The position numbers and the translations under genes were made by a program. A DNA stretch of 64,000 nt from Paralvinella palmiformis (lineage: Eukaryota > Annelida > Polychaeta > Terebellida > Alvinellidae), in assembly GCA_025642065.1 (NCBI GenBank), contig JAODUP010000158.1:294001-358000 (forward strand). The letters run 5' to 3'. Shown piece after piece: positions 36,678 through 47,669 of this stretch (positions are counted from its first letter, which is position 1; each line of letters opens with the position of its first letter). The notes under the pieces are model-generated. The model ran no database searches and was not told where the DNA came from. It saw only the letters and a list, made by a program, of their open reading frames with translations.

Positions 36678-36772
36678 CGGGTGACTGGCTGGCTGGATCA
36701 ATGGATGGGTGGATGTATGGATCGATTGATTGGTTGATTGATTGATTGATTTATTTATTTATTTATTTATAA
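36642..36772. repeat. (GATA)n and TTGA/TTTA low-complexity tract
   Basis: A (TAGA)n run (36644-36677) is followed by degenerate GGATGGAT, TTGATTGA and TTTATTTA runs, ending about 70 bp before meteorin exon 2. Confidence 0.85.
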
Positions 36773-36846
36773 AGTAAGAGGGATGGCGAATGCCGTCTTG
36801 AGCCACATACTCATATAGCAAACTCTTTTCATTGATTCTCTTTCAG

Positions 36847-37256
36847 GGCTATGAATCGTGAAGATGTTGGTGTCCAGGATGTAACTGGAAGGTGTTCTGA
36901 AGGGCGCATTAGCTGGCACAGTCCATCCGGAGCCATACGGATCACGCTAGAGCCAAACCGACGGCCAAATCCCAACAATAACAGCACGCTGTTTGAAGCC
37001 TGTATCCTGGCTTCTGTGCACGCTGCCACCGTTAAACTCTTCCTAGACGACTCACGGACTACACTAAAGCCTTTGACAGTGTTATCGCCGAGTTCTCCTC
37101 TTATGGAGGACGAACTGTGTTTTGTGTCGCTGCGTGGTGAGCCAGTGGTGTTGTACATCGAGTCTGATATACAGGTCGAGTCAGCTGGCATTGGTTGGAC
37201 TATTGTGGATTATGAGAATAGATTGGTGCCGGAGCCTGGTCAGAGACAACGAGATG
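36847..37256 (+). CDS. METRNL: Meteorin-like secreted protein, exon 2
   Basis: The acceptor is ctctttcag|G (AG at 36845-36846) and the donor is GATG|GTGAAT (GT at 37257). One leading base completes Trp from exon 1 and one trailing G is completed by AT of exon 3 to give Asp, so both junctions are in phase. The sequence CSEGRISWHSPSGAIRITLE corresponds to the meteorin segment in which a cysteine is followed by a Gly-x-x-x-Trp and a Pro-x-Gly-Ala-hydrophobic strand. It continues through cysteines in EACILAS and DELCF, and a GIGWTIVDYE strand near its end. The exon gives three of the ten cysteines. The frame runs on past the donor to a stop at 37307-37309, but that extension lacks similarity and skips the conserved CRPC block, so splicing at 37256 is preferred. 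The opposite-strand frame of 120 codons is a shadow. Confidence 0.9.
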
Positions 37257-38624
37257 GTGAATATATTAGCTCTCTTAGCGATGGGTTTAATAATGTTTTG
37301 TTAGTCTAAAATATCATTTTCCTACATGCACGTCTGCCTCTCTATGAGACTCATATATATTCTTATGTGCGTGTTCGTACGTGCGTGCGTGCGTGCGTGT
37401 GTCCGTGCATGCGTGCGTGCGTGGGTGTGTGTGTGCGTATGTGTGTTGCTTTAACTAAACATTCCTCCTTACCAAACGACCGTCGAGAAAGAATGTGACC
37501 AAGAACCATTTCGTAAACAGACGTTTGCCGCGCGAGCGGTGTAAAAGCGAAATATGCGAAGCGTTTTGTAAATATGTACCAAGCGAGAAGAATAAACCGG
37601 CAACCGAGCAGAAATACGAAACACTTTTGTGTGCGGACACTTTACGAAATACGCCCCCGGACCCGCAGGTCGGGTCTAATCTTCCATTCATCTGCGTAAG
37701 AAGCCCACTTCTGGTGTGCCTGGATTCACCGAAAATCGCCAATATTTATCCACACACTCAGGCAGCGTCGACCAATTCAACCCGCTCGAACGTCTGTGCA
37801 AATATTAACTTCTGGCGAACAATATCAAACGCTCTAGATGACACAACACGCTATCTTTCCGTCTATTCTCTCGCCAGATAACAAACATCCCCGGGGCACT
37901 GGGCGTCAGTTGTAGCAGAAATATTACACCTTGTTAGGTTGTGGCCGTTGGTTATTAATGACAGAACGAGCTTTCTGTCGAAATGACTTCGCCGTAACCT
38001 CGGGAGGTGCTCTGGGGGGTTGGCGTCTTTCATTCGGACTCGGTTAAATAGCTCAAGCGACGAACATCAAGTGCCTTATCAATTAATTAACTAGTTACGA
38101 ACGTGTTTAGGTCTCGTACCAGTCCAAACGCCAAACGGGGAGTAGCCCCCATTTAAGATAAGTGCTCGTGAATTCAAATTCGGTTTCTGTTTGTTCCGGG
38201 CCAAGCGGCCCAGCACCCACGGGACACGGTTCACTTTAAAGAACAATCTAAAAGGACATTTTAAAAACATTTTAATAAAACCTCTCCAACGGAGACGAAT
38301 AAGACCGACGGGCGTGGGTTGGTGGGGAGGGGGGGGTACCGGTGGAAGAAGAGACCAAAATAAATCTAGCATTTTCTAAAATGTTTACATATCTTAAATT
38401 TTTTTTTTTTTAAATGGACAGAAAGCTCCCATGACAACCATCTCGTCATTGTTTCTGCCGTCAAGTCTAACATCATCTTTCTAATCAGATTCACGATCAT
38501 CGAATTCTCCACATGATCCTTCACGTGACATCTATATATCAAATTCGTATAGACATAATAACACTTACCAGCATACTTTACACTAATATTATCCTGGCAT
38601 CACCCCCATAAATGATATATATAA
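37257..38624. other. Meteorin intron 2, proximal part
   Basis: A GT/GC-rich tract lies at 37376-37446. 37495-37881 is open for 128 codons (37.5-37.7 kb is unusually open on both strands), but it shows no family motif and is in no phase-consistent exon. The rest shows nothing. Confidence 0.5.
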
Positions 38625-38638
38625 ATATAATATATATA

Positions 38639-38699
<61 letters not shown>

Positions 38700-38863
38700 A
38701 AACACTTACAAAAATCTTGGGCATAATATTACTGTAAATCATAGTTAAATTGGTGCATGTACCCAAGATAATTTTCAGATTGTAAATGTCACATGATAGA
38801 CGGATGGATGGACATACACACGCGCACGCTTACACACCACACACACACACACACAATAATATA

Positions 38864-38925
<62 letters not shown>

Positions 38926-39032
38926 TGAAATCAGAACATAGAGACAGATATACAGACAGACAGACAGAGAGATAGATAGATCATTAGTGAGATAAATAGA
39001 TATATAGATAGATAGATAGGCAGACATATAGG

Positions 39033-39087
<55 letters not shown>

Positions 39088-39136
39088 ACAAATAGAAATA
39101 ACTGCCACCCTATTTCTCTCTCTCTCTCTCTCTCTA

Positions 39137-39182
<46 letters not shown>
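38625..39182. repeat. Cluster of AT, AC, GA, GATA and CT microsatellites
   Basis: (AT)n at 38641-38697, (AC)n at 38836-38853, (AT)n at 38864-38900, (GA)n at 38900-38925, (GATA/GACA)n at 38940-39085, (CT)n at 39116-39135 and (AT)n at 39137-39181. Frames through it are low-complexity translations. Confidence 0.95.
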
Positions 39183-39183
<1 letters not shown>

Positions 39184-39687
39184 TGGCATATCACGTTATC
39201 TTTGATAAATCTGACACGTTACGCTGACAGACTAAACAGCTATACATCGTGACTACTCAAACTGACTCAAACTGACCTCAAGTGAGTCAGGATGAATCGA
39301 GACTGACTCTATAAATGCTATTCTTTTATCCCTCCCTTGGCAGCCGATGAGCAGGTCTCCATTGTCAACAAATGCCCCATAAATGCCTGAGGATGACTAA
39401 AATGTCACCCAGAGCATAAAATGTCTTTATTTCAGTATTTACGACAACCGATCACGTGATAGGTTATTACTTTCTTACGTTAATGGTGGCGGCGGCGGCG
39501 GAGCTATATTTGTGAAATTACTTGAGATGTTTTATAATCTATAAGAGTGTTGTCTTTCTGGTTGACAAATATTGACCATTGTACGGGGAGTAGGGTTTGG
39601 AGTACTGAGATAGATGGTAAGTGTTTAATGGTTGAGGGATATGACACTCTAAGAGTGTATAAAATCGGTGGTCATGTGATTTGTGGG

Positions 39688-39689
<2 letters not shown>

Positions 39690-39728
<39 letters not shown>

Positions 39729-39920
39729 CTATAGGTCTAGTCTTTGAGTCCGCGGATTACCTCCAACAACGAAGCCAAGACGATCCCCCAGTCTGCCGTA
39801 CCTAAATGATGTGTTTGTGTGTGTTCGTGCGTGTGCATGTGCGTGACCGACAAAACACGCGCGCGTGCGCACACACAGAGGGAGAAAGAGAACATATATA
39901 TATATATATATATATATATG
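39690..39920. repeat. (AT)n tracts flanking a GT/GC segment
   Basis: (AT)n at 39691-39726 and 39894-39919, with a GTGC/CGCG-rich segment between (39810-39880). Confidence 0.9.
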
Positions 39921-40119
39921 AAGGATAATTTTGTGGTCATTTACACTTTTAGGAAAAATTAATACCATTTCAGTGTTGTGGCTATTTTTTTCTTTAAATT
40001 CATGTCCTCAATATGACTGAATAATAATTAGATAATTAATTTTATTTCGATTTGTGGTGCCCTTTTGACTGATCAAAATTAGCCATACCAGAGTATAGTT
40101 ACTTCTATAAATACTAAAA

Positions 40120-40447
40120 CCATATAACCCTAACTGTGTATTCCTTATCCAAACCTTACATATATCACCCCTATCTTAACCTCAGCCGTATCACCCTTAT
40201 CCAAACCTAAATCGTTTATCATGCTTATTCAAACCTTCACTGTATCACCCTTCCTCAAAACGTTACCGTGTCACCCTTATCCAAACCTAAATCGTTTATC
40301 ATGCTTATTCAAACCGTAACTGTATCACCCTTCCTCAAAACGTTACGGTATCACCCTTATCCAAAACTAAATCGTTTATCATGCTTATTCAAACCTGAAA
40401 TGTATCACCCTTCCTCAAAACGTTACCATATCACCCTTATCCAAGAC
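40120..40447 (+). repeat. 80-bp tandem repeat with ~20-bp sub-units
   Basis: The motif tcacccttatccaaacctaa recurs at 40191, 40271, 40351 and (partly) 40431, an exact 80-bp period. Within each unit, tatcacccttatccaaacc, tcatgcttattcaaacc and gtatcacccttcctcaaaac are variants of one ~20-bp word, so it is a higher-order repeat. It lies in meteorin intron 2. Confidence 0.9.
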
Positions 40448-40621
40448 ATATATGTACACATACACATATATACCACACCACATTCGTCGACGCGGAATTC
40501 CTTGTAATCACCAGATGTTTCCCATCAAAGCGACAAAAACTAAAAGTGGCGAAGTGAAAAATTCTCCGACCGTCGAAAAAAGCTCACAATTTACACTCCA
40601 CGCTAATTAAACTACAAGATT

Positions 40622-40635
40622 GTTGCCATGGTGAC
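40622..40635. promoter_or_regulatory. X-box-like RFX site
   Basis: gttgccatggtgac fits the 14-bp RFX X-box (GTYNCC-AT-RGYRAC) without mismatch. It sits in a less AT-rich, microsatellite-free part of meteorin intron 2 (about 40500-40920). Binding is inference. Confidence 0.35.
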
Positions 40636-41265
40636 GCTAACTAGCACAACGGGCGATAATAGGTCGGCCAAAACCGAGGGGCCCCTTTATGTCCGCGGAA
40701 ACGGGACCCCGCGCGTTTCATCATCGGCGTTTGGCTGGCTGACGTCGTCCCGTTGCTGGTCCCTGAGTGATTAGTCAGCGGATAATAGGCTCCAGATGGC
40801 TTCCGGGTCAACTTTAAATAAACCGAGACAATATGTCGGGGATAAGATTAACACACTGACTGAGGATTGTACTGGATCGTTTGTGTAGAATTGGTTAACA
40901 CCAGCGGTAATGGACACACAGATTGATAGGCTATATGGTATACGTGCGCGCGTGTGTGTGCGCACCCGCGCGTGTGTACATGCGTGTTAGGCTAGAATCA
41001 AACGCAACGCAACAAAGCGTAGCATACCCAAACACCCTCCAAACCCAGCACAAACAAACACACGTCTGACGCACAAATACACAGTTGCACCGAACATCGC
41101 TCCTCAGTTTATCCATCCATTCCGCATTTATCACGAACAGATAAGTTCGTGCCTCGATCCTCTTGACAATAAGTTTAAAAAATTATAATTTAACGAACCT
41201 GACCCAAAATTGAATGTTAAAGCATGATCGAAGTTTGATGGCCAACAGTAAACGTTTGACACACT

Positions 41266-41268
<3 letters not shown>

Positions 41269-41307
<39 letters not shown>

Positions 41308-41339
41308 GAGAGAAAGAGAGAGAGAGAGAGCTAGAGAGA
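41269..41339. repeat. (TC)n-(AC)n-(GA)n compound microsatellite
   Basis: CT and GA runs face each other around a short AC run, so the tract can fold on itself. It ends about 40 bp before the meteorin microexon. Confidence 0.9.
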
Positions 41340-41381
41340 GACCCATACTGACTGATATTTGAAATGTCTTCTTTCGAGCAG

Positions 41382-41438
41382 ATTGCAGACCGTGTACAGA
41401 GAAAGAAGTCCTTGCGGCAGTCTGTTCCAGTGATCTAG
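41382..41438 (+). CDS. METRNL: Meteorin-like secreted protein, exon 3 (57-nt microexon)
   Basis: The acceptor is cgagcag|AT (AG at 41380-41381) and the donor is CTAG|GTAAGT. Read with the phase left by exon 2, it encodes CRPCTEKEVLAAVCSSDL, which is the hallmark meteorin block (CRPC, a charged pair, then a hydrophobic stretch and a Cys-x-Ser-Asp). It contributes three of the ten cysteines. Entry and exit are both phase 1, so the exon is symmetrical and skipping it would keep the frame while deleting the motif. The match of sequence, phase and both splice sites makes this call strong despite the small size. Confidence 0.93.
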   Translation: MADRVQRKKSLRQSVPVI

Positions 41439-41714
41439 GTAAGTATGTTCCTGCTAAAAACTGTCTAATTAACGATTATCTTCAGATTTTCTCACATTTC
41501 GCCCAGAAATTTCAAAGATCACTCGTACACCAGACGTACAGACATCTTGACCGGGTTTATTTAATCTATCTAAACTTCCCAAAGCTATTTTATTCACATC
41601 AAAGCCGATGTGACAGTTGATGCGTATCGCATCGAAGTTTTTATTGTCGGTAGATTAACGATTATAGTTTCCGCCGAACATAAATAAAAAATTGTCTGCC
41701 GTAAAAGGGTCGTC

Positions 41715-41790
41715 TTCTTGTGGCTCAGTGATAGAGTGCTAAACAAGAGCGCCAGACTGTACTGTTCAGGTTAGAATCCTAGCTCGATCA
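41715..41790 (+). mobile_element. tRNA-like segment, possible SINE head
   Basis: tggctcagtgatagagtgct (box A-like, 41721-41740) and ggttagaatcc (box B, 41769-41779) are at about tRNA spacing. The SINE body of the other copies does not follow. An intact tRNA fold is not evident. Confidence 0.45.
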
Positions 41791-41849
41791 GATCACTCAC
41801 TAAGTACCATGCGCGTTTAATTAGCACGAGGAAACAGTGAGCTGACTCA

Positions 41850-42410
41850 TATTTCAATGTACAGCTGAATAGACTGAATATGGTACTGATCTACGGCTGA
41901 GTGGACTGAATCTGGTACTGATATATGGCTGAGTGGACTGAACCTGGTACTGATATATGGCTGAGTAGACTAAACTTGGTACTGATCTATGGCTGAGTGG
42001 ACTGAACCTGGTACTGATATGTGGCTGAATGGACTGAACCTGGTACTGATCTATGGCTGAGTGGACTGAACCTTGTACTGATCTATGGCTGAGTAGACTG
42101 AACCTGGTACTGATCTATGGCTGAGTGGACTGAACCTGGTACTGATCTATGGCTGAGTGGACTGAACCTGGTACTGATCTATGGCTGAGTAACTGAACCT
42201 GGTAGTAGTGATCTACGGTTGAGAGGACTGAACCTGGTACTGATCTATGACTGAGTGGACTAAGCCTCATCTACGGCTGAGAAGACTTGATATGATATTG
42301 ATCTATGGGTGCGTGATTTGAGCCAGAAACTGATTGGACTGAGCCAATGACTGATCTATGATTAGGTGGACTGAAAAAAATGCTGATCTACGGCTGAATG
42401 GACTAAACCA
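41850..42410 (+). repeat. 32-bp minisatellite in last meteorin intron
   Basis: About 16 units around ggctgagtggactgaacctg followed by gtactgatctat, with substitutions and small indels rising toward the right end (42240-42410). The unit is related to the three-unit array at 20669. It ends about 150 bp before the acceptor of exon 4. Confidence 0.92.
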
Positions 42411-42557
42411 TTTATTCGTCTTTGGATCAGTGCATATACAAGCTGAAGAAGATTGACCACACCTCTGACAATAGCTACTAGATTCGAACTCGCGTACTCC
42501 GAATAAGTGTCAACAAACTCTGGTATATAACCCGTTCTGTACGTTTTCTTTTTGCAG

Positions 42558-42988
42558 TTTTCGCCGGTACAATCAATGACGTCATACACAATCCAGAGCG
42601 GGGAGAAAGCGTCCTTCATCTAAAGGTCACGAGGATGATAAGACAGAAGAGGAGCATCTTTCCGGATCTCGAAGGACAACATCCGTCGCCGGACGACCGG
42701 CGCCGTCATCCCGGACTTAAAGTGGACACCGGAAGCCTGATTCTCCACTCGATCCGGAACGACGCGATGACGTCGCCATCTTCCGCCCGGATCGCCTCCG
42801 ATCAGGCAAGAGGGGTTCTCCACGCCCCCTACCGATGTGCAATAAAGAGAGGCCAGGGAGAGTTTATGTTTCTTGGCCAGTTTCGATTCGCCAGAGCTTA
42901 TTTACATTGTGCCCCACGGATGGATCAGTTTGTTGACTTGTGGAGACAAGCCAAGGGCAGAAATAAGATTCTTTGTTCGCTGGAATAG
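42558..42988 (+). CDS. METRNL: Meteorin-like secreted protein, exon 4 (C-terminal, with stop)
   Basis: The acceptor is tctttttgcag|TT (AG at 42556-42557). Joined to the G from exon 3 it continues VFAGTINDVIHNPERGESVL then HLKVTRMIRQK, aligning with the meteorin stretch that follows the Cys-x-Ser-Asp motif (a Gly-x-Ile, a His-x-Pro-Glu-Arg and a VxRxxRQK strand). After a variable, Pro/Arg-rich linker, the end reads YRCAIKRGQGEFMFLGQ, FRFARAYLHCAPRMDQFVDL and a final ILC, matching the family's Gly-x-Gly-x-Phe-hydrophobic-Gly and Leu-x-Cys-Ala-Pro-Arg block. It supplies the last three cysteines. TAG stops at 42986-42988. Total protein is 346 or 361 residues depending on the start, a little longer than vertebrate METRN and METRNL, mostly through the linker and N-terminus. 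The product is inferred to be secreted. METRN and METRNL cannot be separated here. Confidence 0.93.
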
Positions 42989-43109
42989 TCGCGGACGACG
43001 GATACTGAAAATGGGGACTGCCTTTGACAACGCATAATACAGCGAAACCTTTCTGGCTTTATTGGGGGATTATAAAACACGGACACTGCCTCTTATATCT
43101 ACCACCAAC

Positions 43110-43115
43110 AATAAA
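43110..43115 (+). terminator. Candidate poly(A) signal of the meteorin gene
   Basis: AATAAA about 120 nt after the meteorin stop codon. Confidence 0.55.
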
Positions 43116-43370
43116 CGGTTGATTCAGATGACAAGGTGAGGGTCCACCCTACGAACACCTGCCCCAGAGGACACCTGTCTTGAAGCGGCACGGAAGTATC
43201 CTTTACGGGCGCCCATTATAAACACCAGAGTCACTCGTTAGTTAGCAGTTTTAATTGCGCAACACGAAAACGACTTCTTAAATAGGAACTTACCTTTATT
43301 GATATATATATATGTGATGACATTCCACTGTCGTTCACGCTTCAATGAACTGATGATCAAAAGACTCTAT

Positions 43371-43379
43371 ATCTCTCTC

Positions 43380-43422
<43 letters not shown>

Positions 43423-43480
43423 GTAAAGATAGTTAAGGCGCTGGCACAGGATTCACCTCCGGAAAAGTAAAACCTGGATG
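43371..43480. repeat. (CT)n-(GT)n with weak composite-repeat flank
   Basis: A GT run at 43383-43420, then ttaaggcgctggcacaggat, a diverged form of the flank seen at 575, 14920 and 30940. 43481-44199 shows nothing recognised. Confidence 0.6.
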
Positions 43481-44199
43481 GCAAGATCTGGATCGCACGA
43501 AATAAACGAATCCACCAGTTGTGTGCTATATTTCCTGACCAATTAGGCCTATCCGTTGACATGACGATTAACTTAAGCAGTGTTTCGTTCAATGACACTT
43601 GAGCACTTGAAAGCCCTACCGTTTCTAGCTTAGTCTGCCTGTTTAATTAATTTCCATATGTTTGTAATAACTTTTACAGCTCTAAACACTTCTTTGGCTA
43701 ATTTGGGTTGTCTTTACAAAAGTGAAACTTACACTGGGAGTCCCTCTACCATAGAAAACCTACGCTGCCAGTCCACGCCATTCGTACAGTGTGACAATCG
43801 GACTCTTTTAGGATGTAATTTTCGTGTACTCTTATTGGTTTTCCCGACAATCGACCCACAACTACACGTACCTTATCACGCGGAAGACACTCGTTTAACA
43901 AAGGCTAAATTCGAGCAGCTCTAAAACCAGTTGCTTTAGGTGAGCAGTCTGTCTCCATATAACCCCATCACAAACGGACATTTTGTTAATGGGACAGTTC
44001 GGCCCAGCGTATATGCCTATAGTTTTATACATATACAATTTTCCTACGCGTAGTAATCCTCCGTGGATTTTAGGCTGCGTTTAGACATCTTAATAACGTT
44101 TATATTTTCAAGAATCAATGAAGGACTTTCGCTTTAGTTCAATGAGGTTACTTGTTCTAGGCCCCTTCCCATTTGAGAGATATAAAGAAGTTTCATTTT

Positions 44200-44378
44200 T
44201 GCGAGTGAGTGAGTGAGTGAGTGGCTGAGTGAGTGGCTGAGTGAGTGAGTGAGTGAGTGGGTGAGTGAGTGAGTGAGTGAGTGAGTGAGTGAGTGAGTGA
44301 GTGAGTGAGTGAGTGAGTGAGTGAGTGAGTGAGTGAGTGAGTGAGTGAGTGAGTGAGTGAGTGAGTGAGTGAGTGAGA
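44200..44378. repeat. (GTGA)n array with interspersed GTGGCTGA variants
   Basis: About 44 tetranucleotide units. The left end carries TGGC and TGGG variants and the rest is nearly pure, suggesting recent growth at the right side. Confidence 0.95.
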
Positions 44379-44721
44379 TTAATTTCAAATATTATGAATT
44401 GGTACCAGTCTATTTTTAAGCGATGATACATAAAATAGATTGCATATCAAATAATGTTTACCTTTGGTAAGGCAGCTACCATACATCGTGTCATTTTACA
44501 GCTAAATGGACGCTCTCTAAAGTGTTATAACATGGAGATCGTAGCTACACACAGAAATATCGACTGACTGACTGTGATATTATTATATTTTATTATAATT
44601 ATTTTGTTTTTGATGTCTAAATATATTATTTGTTTAACGTATGCTGCCGAATTTGTACAAAGTTATCGTGAATAAAATCGTGATCAACAATCCACAAACG
44701 TTTGCTTCGCCAGCCTCCATT

Positions 44722-44778
44722 AGTGTGTGTGTGTGTGTGTGTGTGTGTTGTTAGTTCGTGGGTTAGTAAAAGTTTATT

Positions 44779-44825
<47 letters not shown>

Positions 44826-44980
44826 GTCTTAAATCCATAGAACATCACTCATAGATAGTTTATAAATCAATTAGACTAATCCGCCAGTATTGAAACTAAC
44901 CTATTTGCTTTATGTAAACAGTGTGATAAAGTATATCAATAAAATGTATACCTAAAACAAACTAAATAACTAGCATGATA

Positions 44981-45025
<45 letters not shown>
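44722..45025. repeat. (GT)n, (AT)n and (AT)n microsatellites
   Basis: GT run 44722-44748, AT runs 44782-44821 and 44985-45025. Confidence 0.95.
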
Positions 45026-45026
<1 letters not shown>

Positions 45027-45371
45027 TTATGATATTCAAATAAAAATCTCTCCGCTGAAACCCTACAGAAGCACACTGAGAGTGTTGATAAATGGCCTTG
45101 ACTGTATTAATATCTTATTAATATCTTATTTACTTATGGTCTTTGATATAATAGACCGCCAAATACGAGTGAAACACAGCTTACGTTGGGTATCAACGAA
45201 CGAACTTTAAATAAATTAACTGACATACTACATACAGTCAAAGTTACTGTCTCAATCGGTGACAGAATATCATTAAATTTGCCGAGTCATCTTTGTGTAT
45301 CGCAGATATACAATTGTAAGAACAATAAAAAAAGATGCCATAATATATAATGGTTAGGCCAATTACTATTA

Positions 45372-45450
45372 ATTGTACAGCATAATAAAATTGTATCATC
45401 ATCTCAGATTTATTAAATATACATTATTAGTATTTATTATTATTACCTCA
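45372..45450 (+). mobile_element. Relic of the L2-like 3' end
   Basis: ttgtacagc and tttattaaatatacattatt with an ATT tail repeat the terminus of the element at 15743-17064; the middle is deleted. Flanking 45026-45371 shows nothing. Confidence 0.6.
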
Positions 45451-45884
45451 CATCGGTGACTGTGTATACATTATTTTTAAAAAAACAGTTCGTTGTAGTT
45501 GTGTCGTGGCAACACGTTCACAATTCTACATAAAAGCGTTAATATTACGAACTGAACAACACAGCTATAATTAATTGTAAATATATATGATGACGACTAC
45601 GGTACTATATTCTTTAGGGATCCACGATTGATGGATTAAAGGATTGTCAATATTCGGTCTAAGAACATAATACTTCGCAACATAACCGTATATTGTTATG
45701 ACATCATCAGACAACACATAAAATGTGACAATAAATAAGGGGTTGGAGCCCAAGATAAAAGCTTCAGTATACTAGATCTACTATTCGTTATTGTGACATC
45801 ATAACGTTTTTGAATTTCCCTTTGCTGAACGTTTGAGGCAAGTTAGTAGATAGGTATTTATTAATTAATCTGACTCCACCACAA

Positions 45885-45915
<31 letters not shown>

Positions 45916-46613
45916 ACGAGATACTAAGTTCCTTTAGAACCTCATATAAATGTGGACATATAAATGTAGGTTCCGACCCACTCGTAAATGTATCAGGTCT
46001 TGGGAGCAGTCGCCGTTCCAAGGTCATTTCTGTGCAATGAATTCAATCAGCAGTTGGTGGACCAGGTTATTGCTTATGTTCAGAATCATAGACTGCTCAA
46101 ATTTGACATAATAGAGGTGATGATATCTCACGATGAACATTAACCAATTTCAGCCACTCATAGAAATAGGACAGACGTGAATCGGTGTGAAAATATCATA
46201 AACCTGAACCTCCACATTCGATGCCACTTTAGGCACTCCACACTTGATCCCTGTGTATCACTCCGTTGCCGTTTCAAGGCTTAATCATTTCTATCTAAAC
46301 CTAGTTCGACTTACTAGAGACACTCAACCTCCGCGCATTTATGTCGCGTATGAGGGAAAATGGCCGACACTTCTTGGGATTTGTGCTCTATGTCTGTCCA
46401 TTCTAATTAAAAAATATAATGTTGACTTTTTTCTCAGGAAGTTATACTAAAATAGCAGAATGCTCTTGTGCGGAATGTCAAGCGAACTAAAAATTAATTC
46501 CACATAGGAATACTTCCACACATCTGAACACCACTTTATCTATGTATATATATATATATATATATGTGTATGTGTGTGTGTGTGTGTTGTGTGTGTGGTG
46601 TGTGTGTGTGTAT

Positions 46614-46644
<31 letters not shown>

Positions 46645-47664
46645 ATGGTTCTTTTTTAGATTTCCATTTAAATGTAACAAATATATCCTAGATAAAACTA
46701 TAAAGAATTCCACTGAGAAACATTCCACATTTCAGTGTTCCACACAAGAGTATTCTCATTTACATTTATAATGTATCGGTTATCAGTCGGGAATTGGGAA
46801 TACTTTCTACTCGTAGGAACATTGCACACATCATAATTCCCACACAAAAGTATTCTCCTGTACAGAAATTGGTCTCTCACTCATGTTTGTATCGATTCAG
46901 GTATGTTGGCCACTCACTAAATAACTCGGCGATCTTATAACCATTCCGTCTACAAAGTGGTAGACGATAAATCACACAGATTGTCATCCGACTATTACCA
47001 ACATTCACTCATCGCTCCATCCGTTCAAAATGTGTAAATATATCGTCCTCCTCGGAAAGAAACATCTTCACGACTAATCCCTCTTTGAACAGAACCGTCA
47101 TACCACCACAGGGCTTATCTGATCGCCTCACTTATATGATATAATACATGTACTAGCATTTTATCTAGCGCCTTAGGGCGTTTCCTGCTGAAAACAGAAT
47201 TAAAACGGACACTTGGGTATCGACAGAAGTTTCTCTCAAAGTCAGAATATCAGTAATTGACAATGCCTTATTCTTCAGCCACTCTCTCATTGGTTTGATA
47301 ACCCACATATTTCTAAGGCATATAGTGCTATTACGGTTACATTTCCGTAGTGCGAAAAGTTAATTTATATAAATCTAGTGGGTTTTTTTTTTGGGGGGGG
47401 CATTAGTATTTTTTCTTCTTCTGAAGTTGTAAACAATGTGATACACAACGCCATGGTGACGTATGCTATTTGGTGCACACTCCGTTCACATCTAACTTTT
47501 GATGTCAACGTGTCTATTTGTCACAACAGTAGTTACACTGACTTCTGTATCAAGTATCCATCTAATACCTAACAAAATCTGTATTTATGCATTGATTATG
47601 AAGCACCAGTCTATGTAACTTGTATTAATTCATAATCAACAATTTTAAAAACGACTTTATCCAT
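45451..47664. other. Intergenic; no recognised gene
   Basis: (AT)n at 45886-45914 and 46545-46564 and (GT)n at 46565-46640. Short frames here show no family motif. A G run lies at 47391-47400. Confidence 0.5.
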
Positions 47665-47669
47665 CATTG

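Noticed and set aside
37495..37881. 128-codon plus-strand frame in meteorin intron 2, with an opposed 95-codon frame
   Set aside because: No family motif, no phase-consistent splice sites, and it lies between two exons that join in frame without it.
47449..47460. Second X-box-like site (cgccatggtgac)
   Set aside because: The left half-site departs from the consensus; likely chance.
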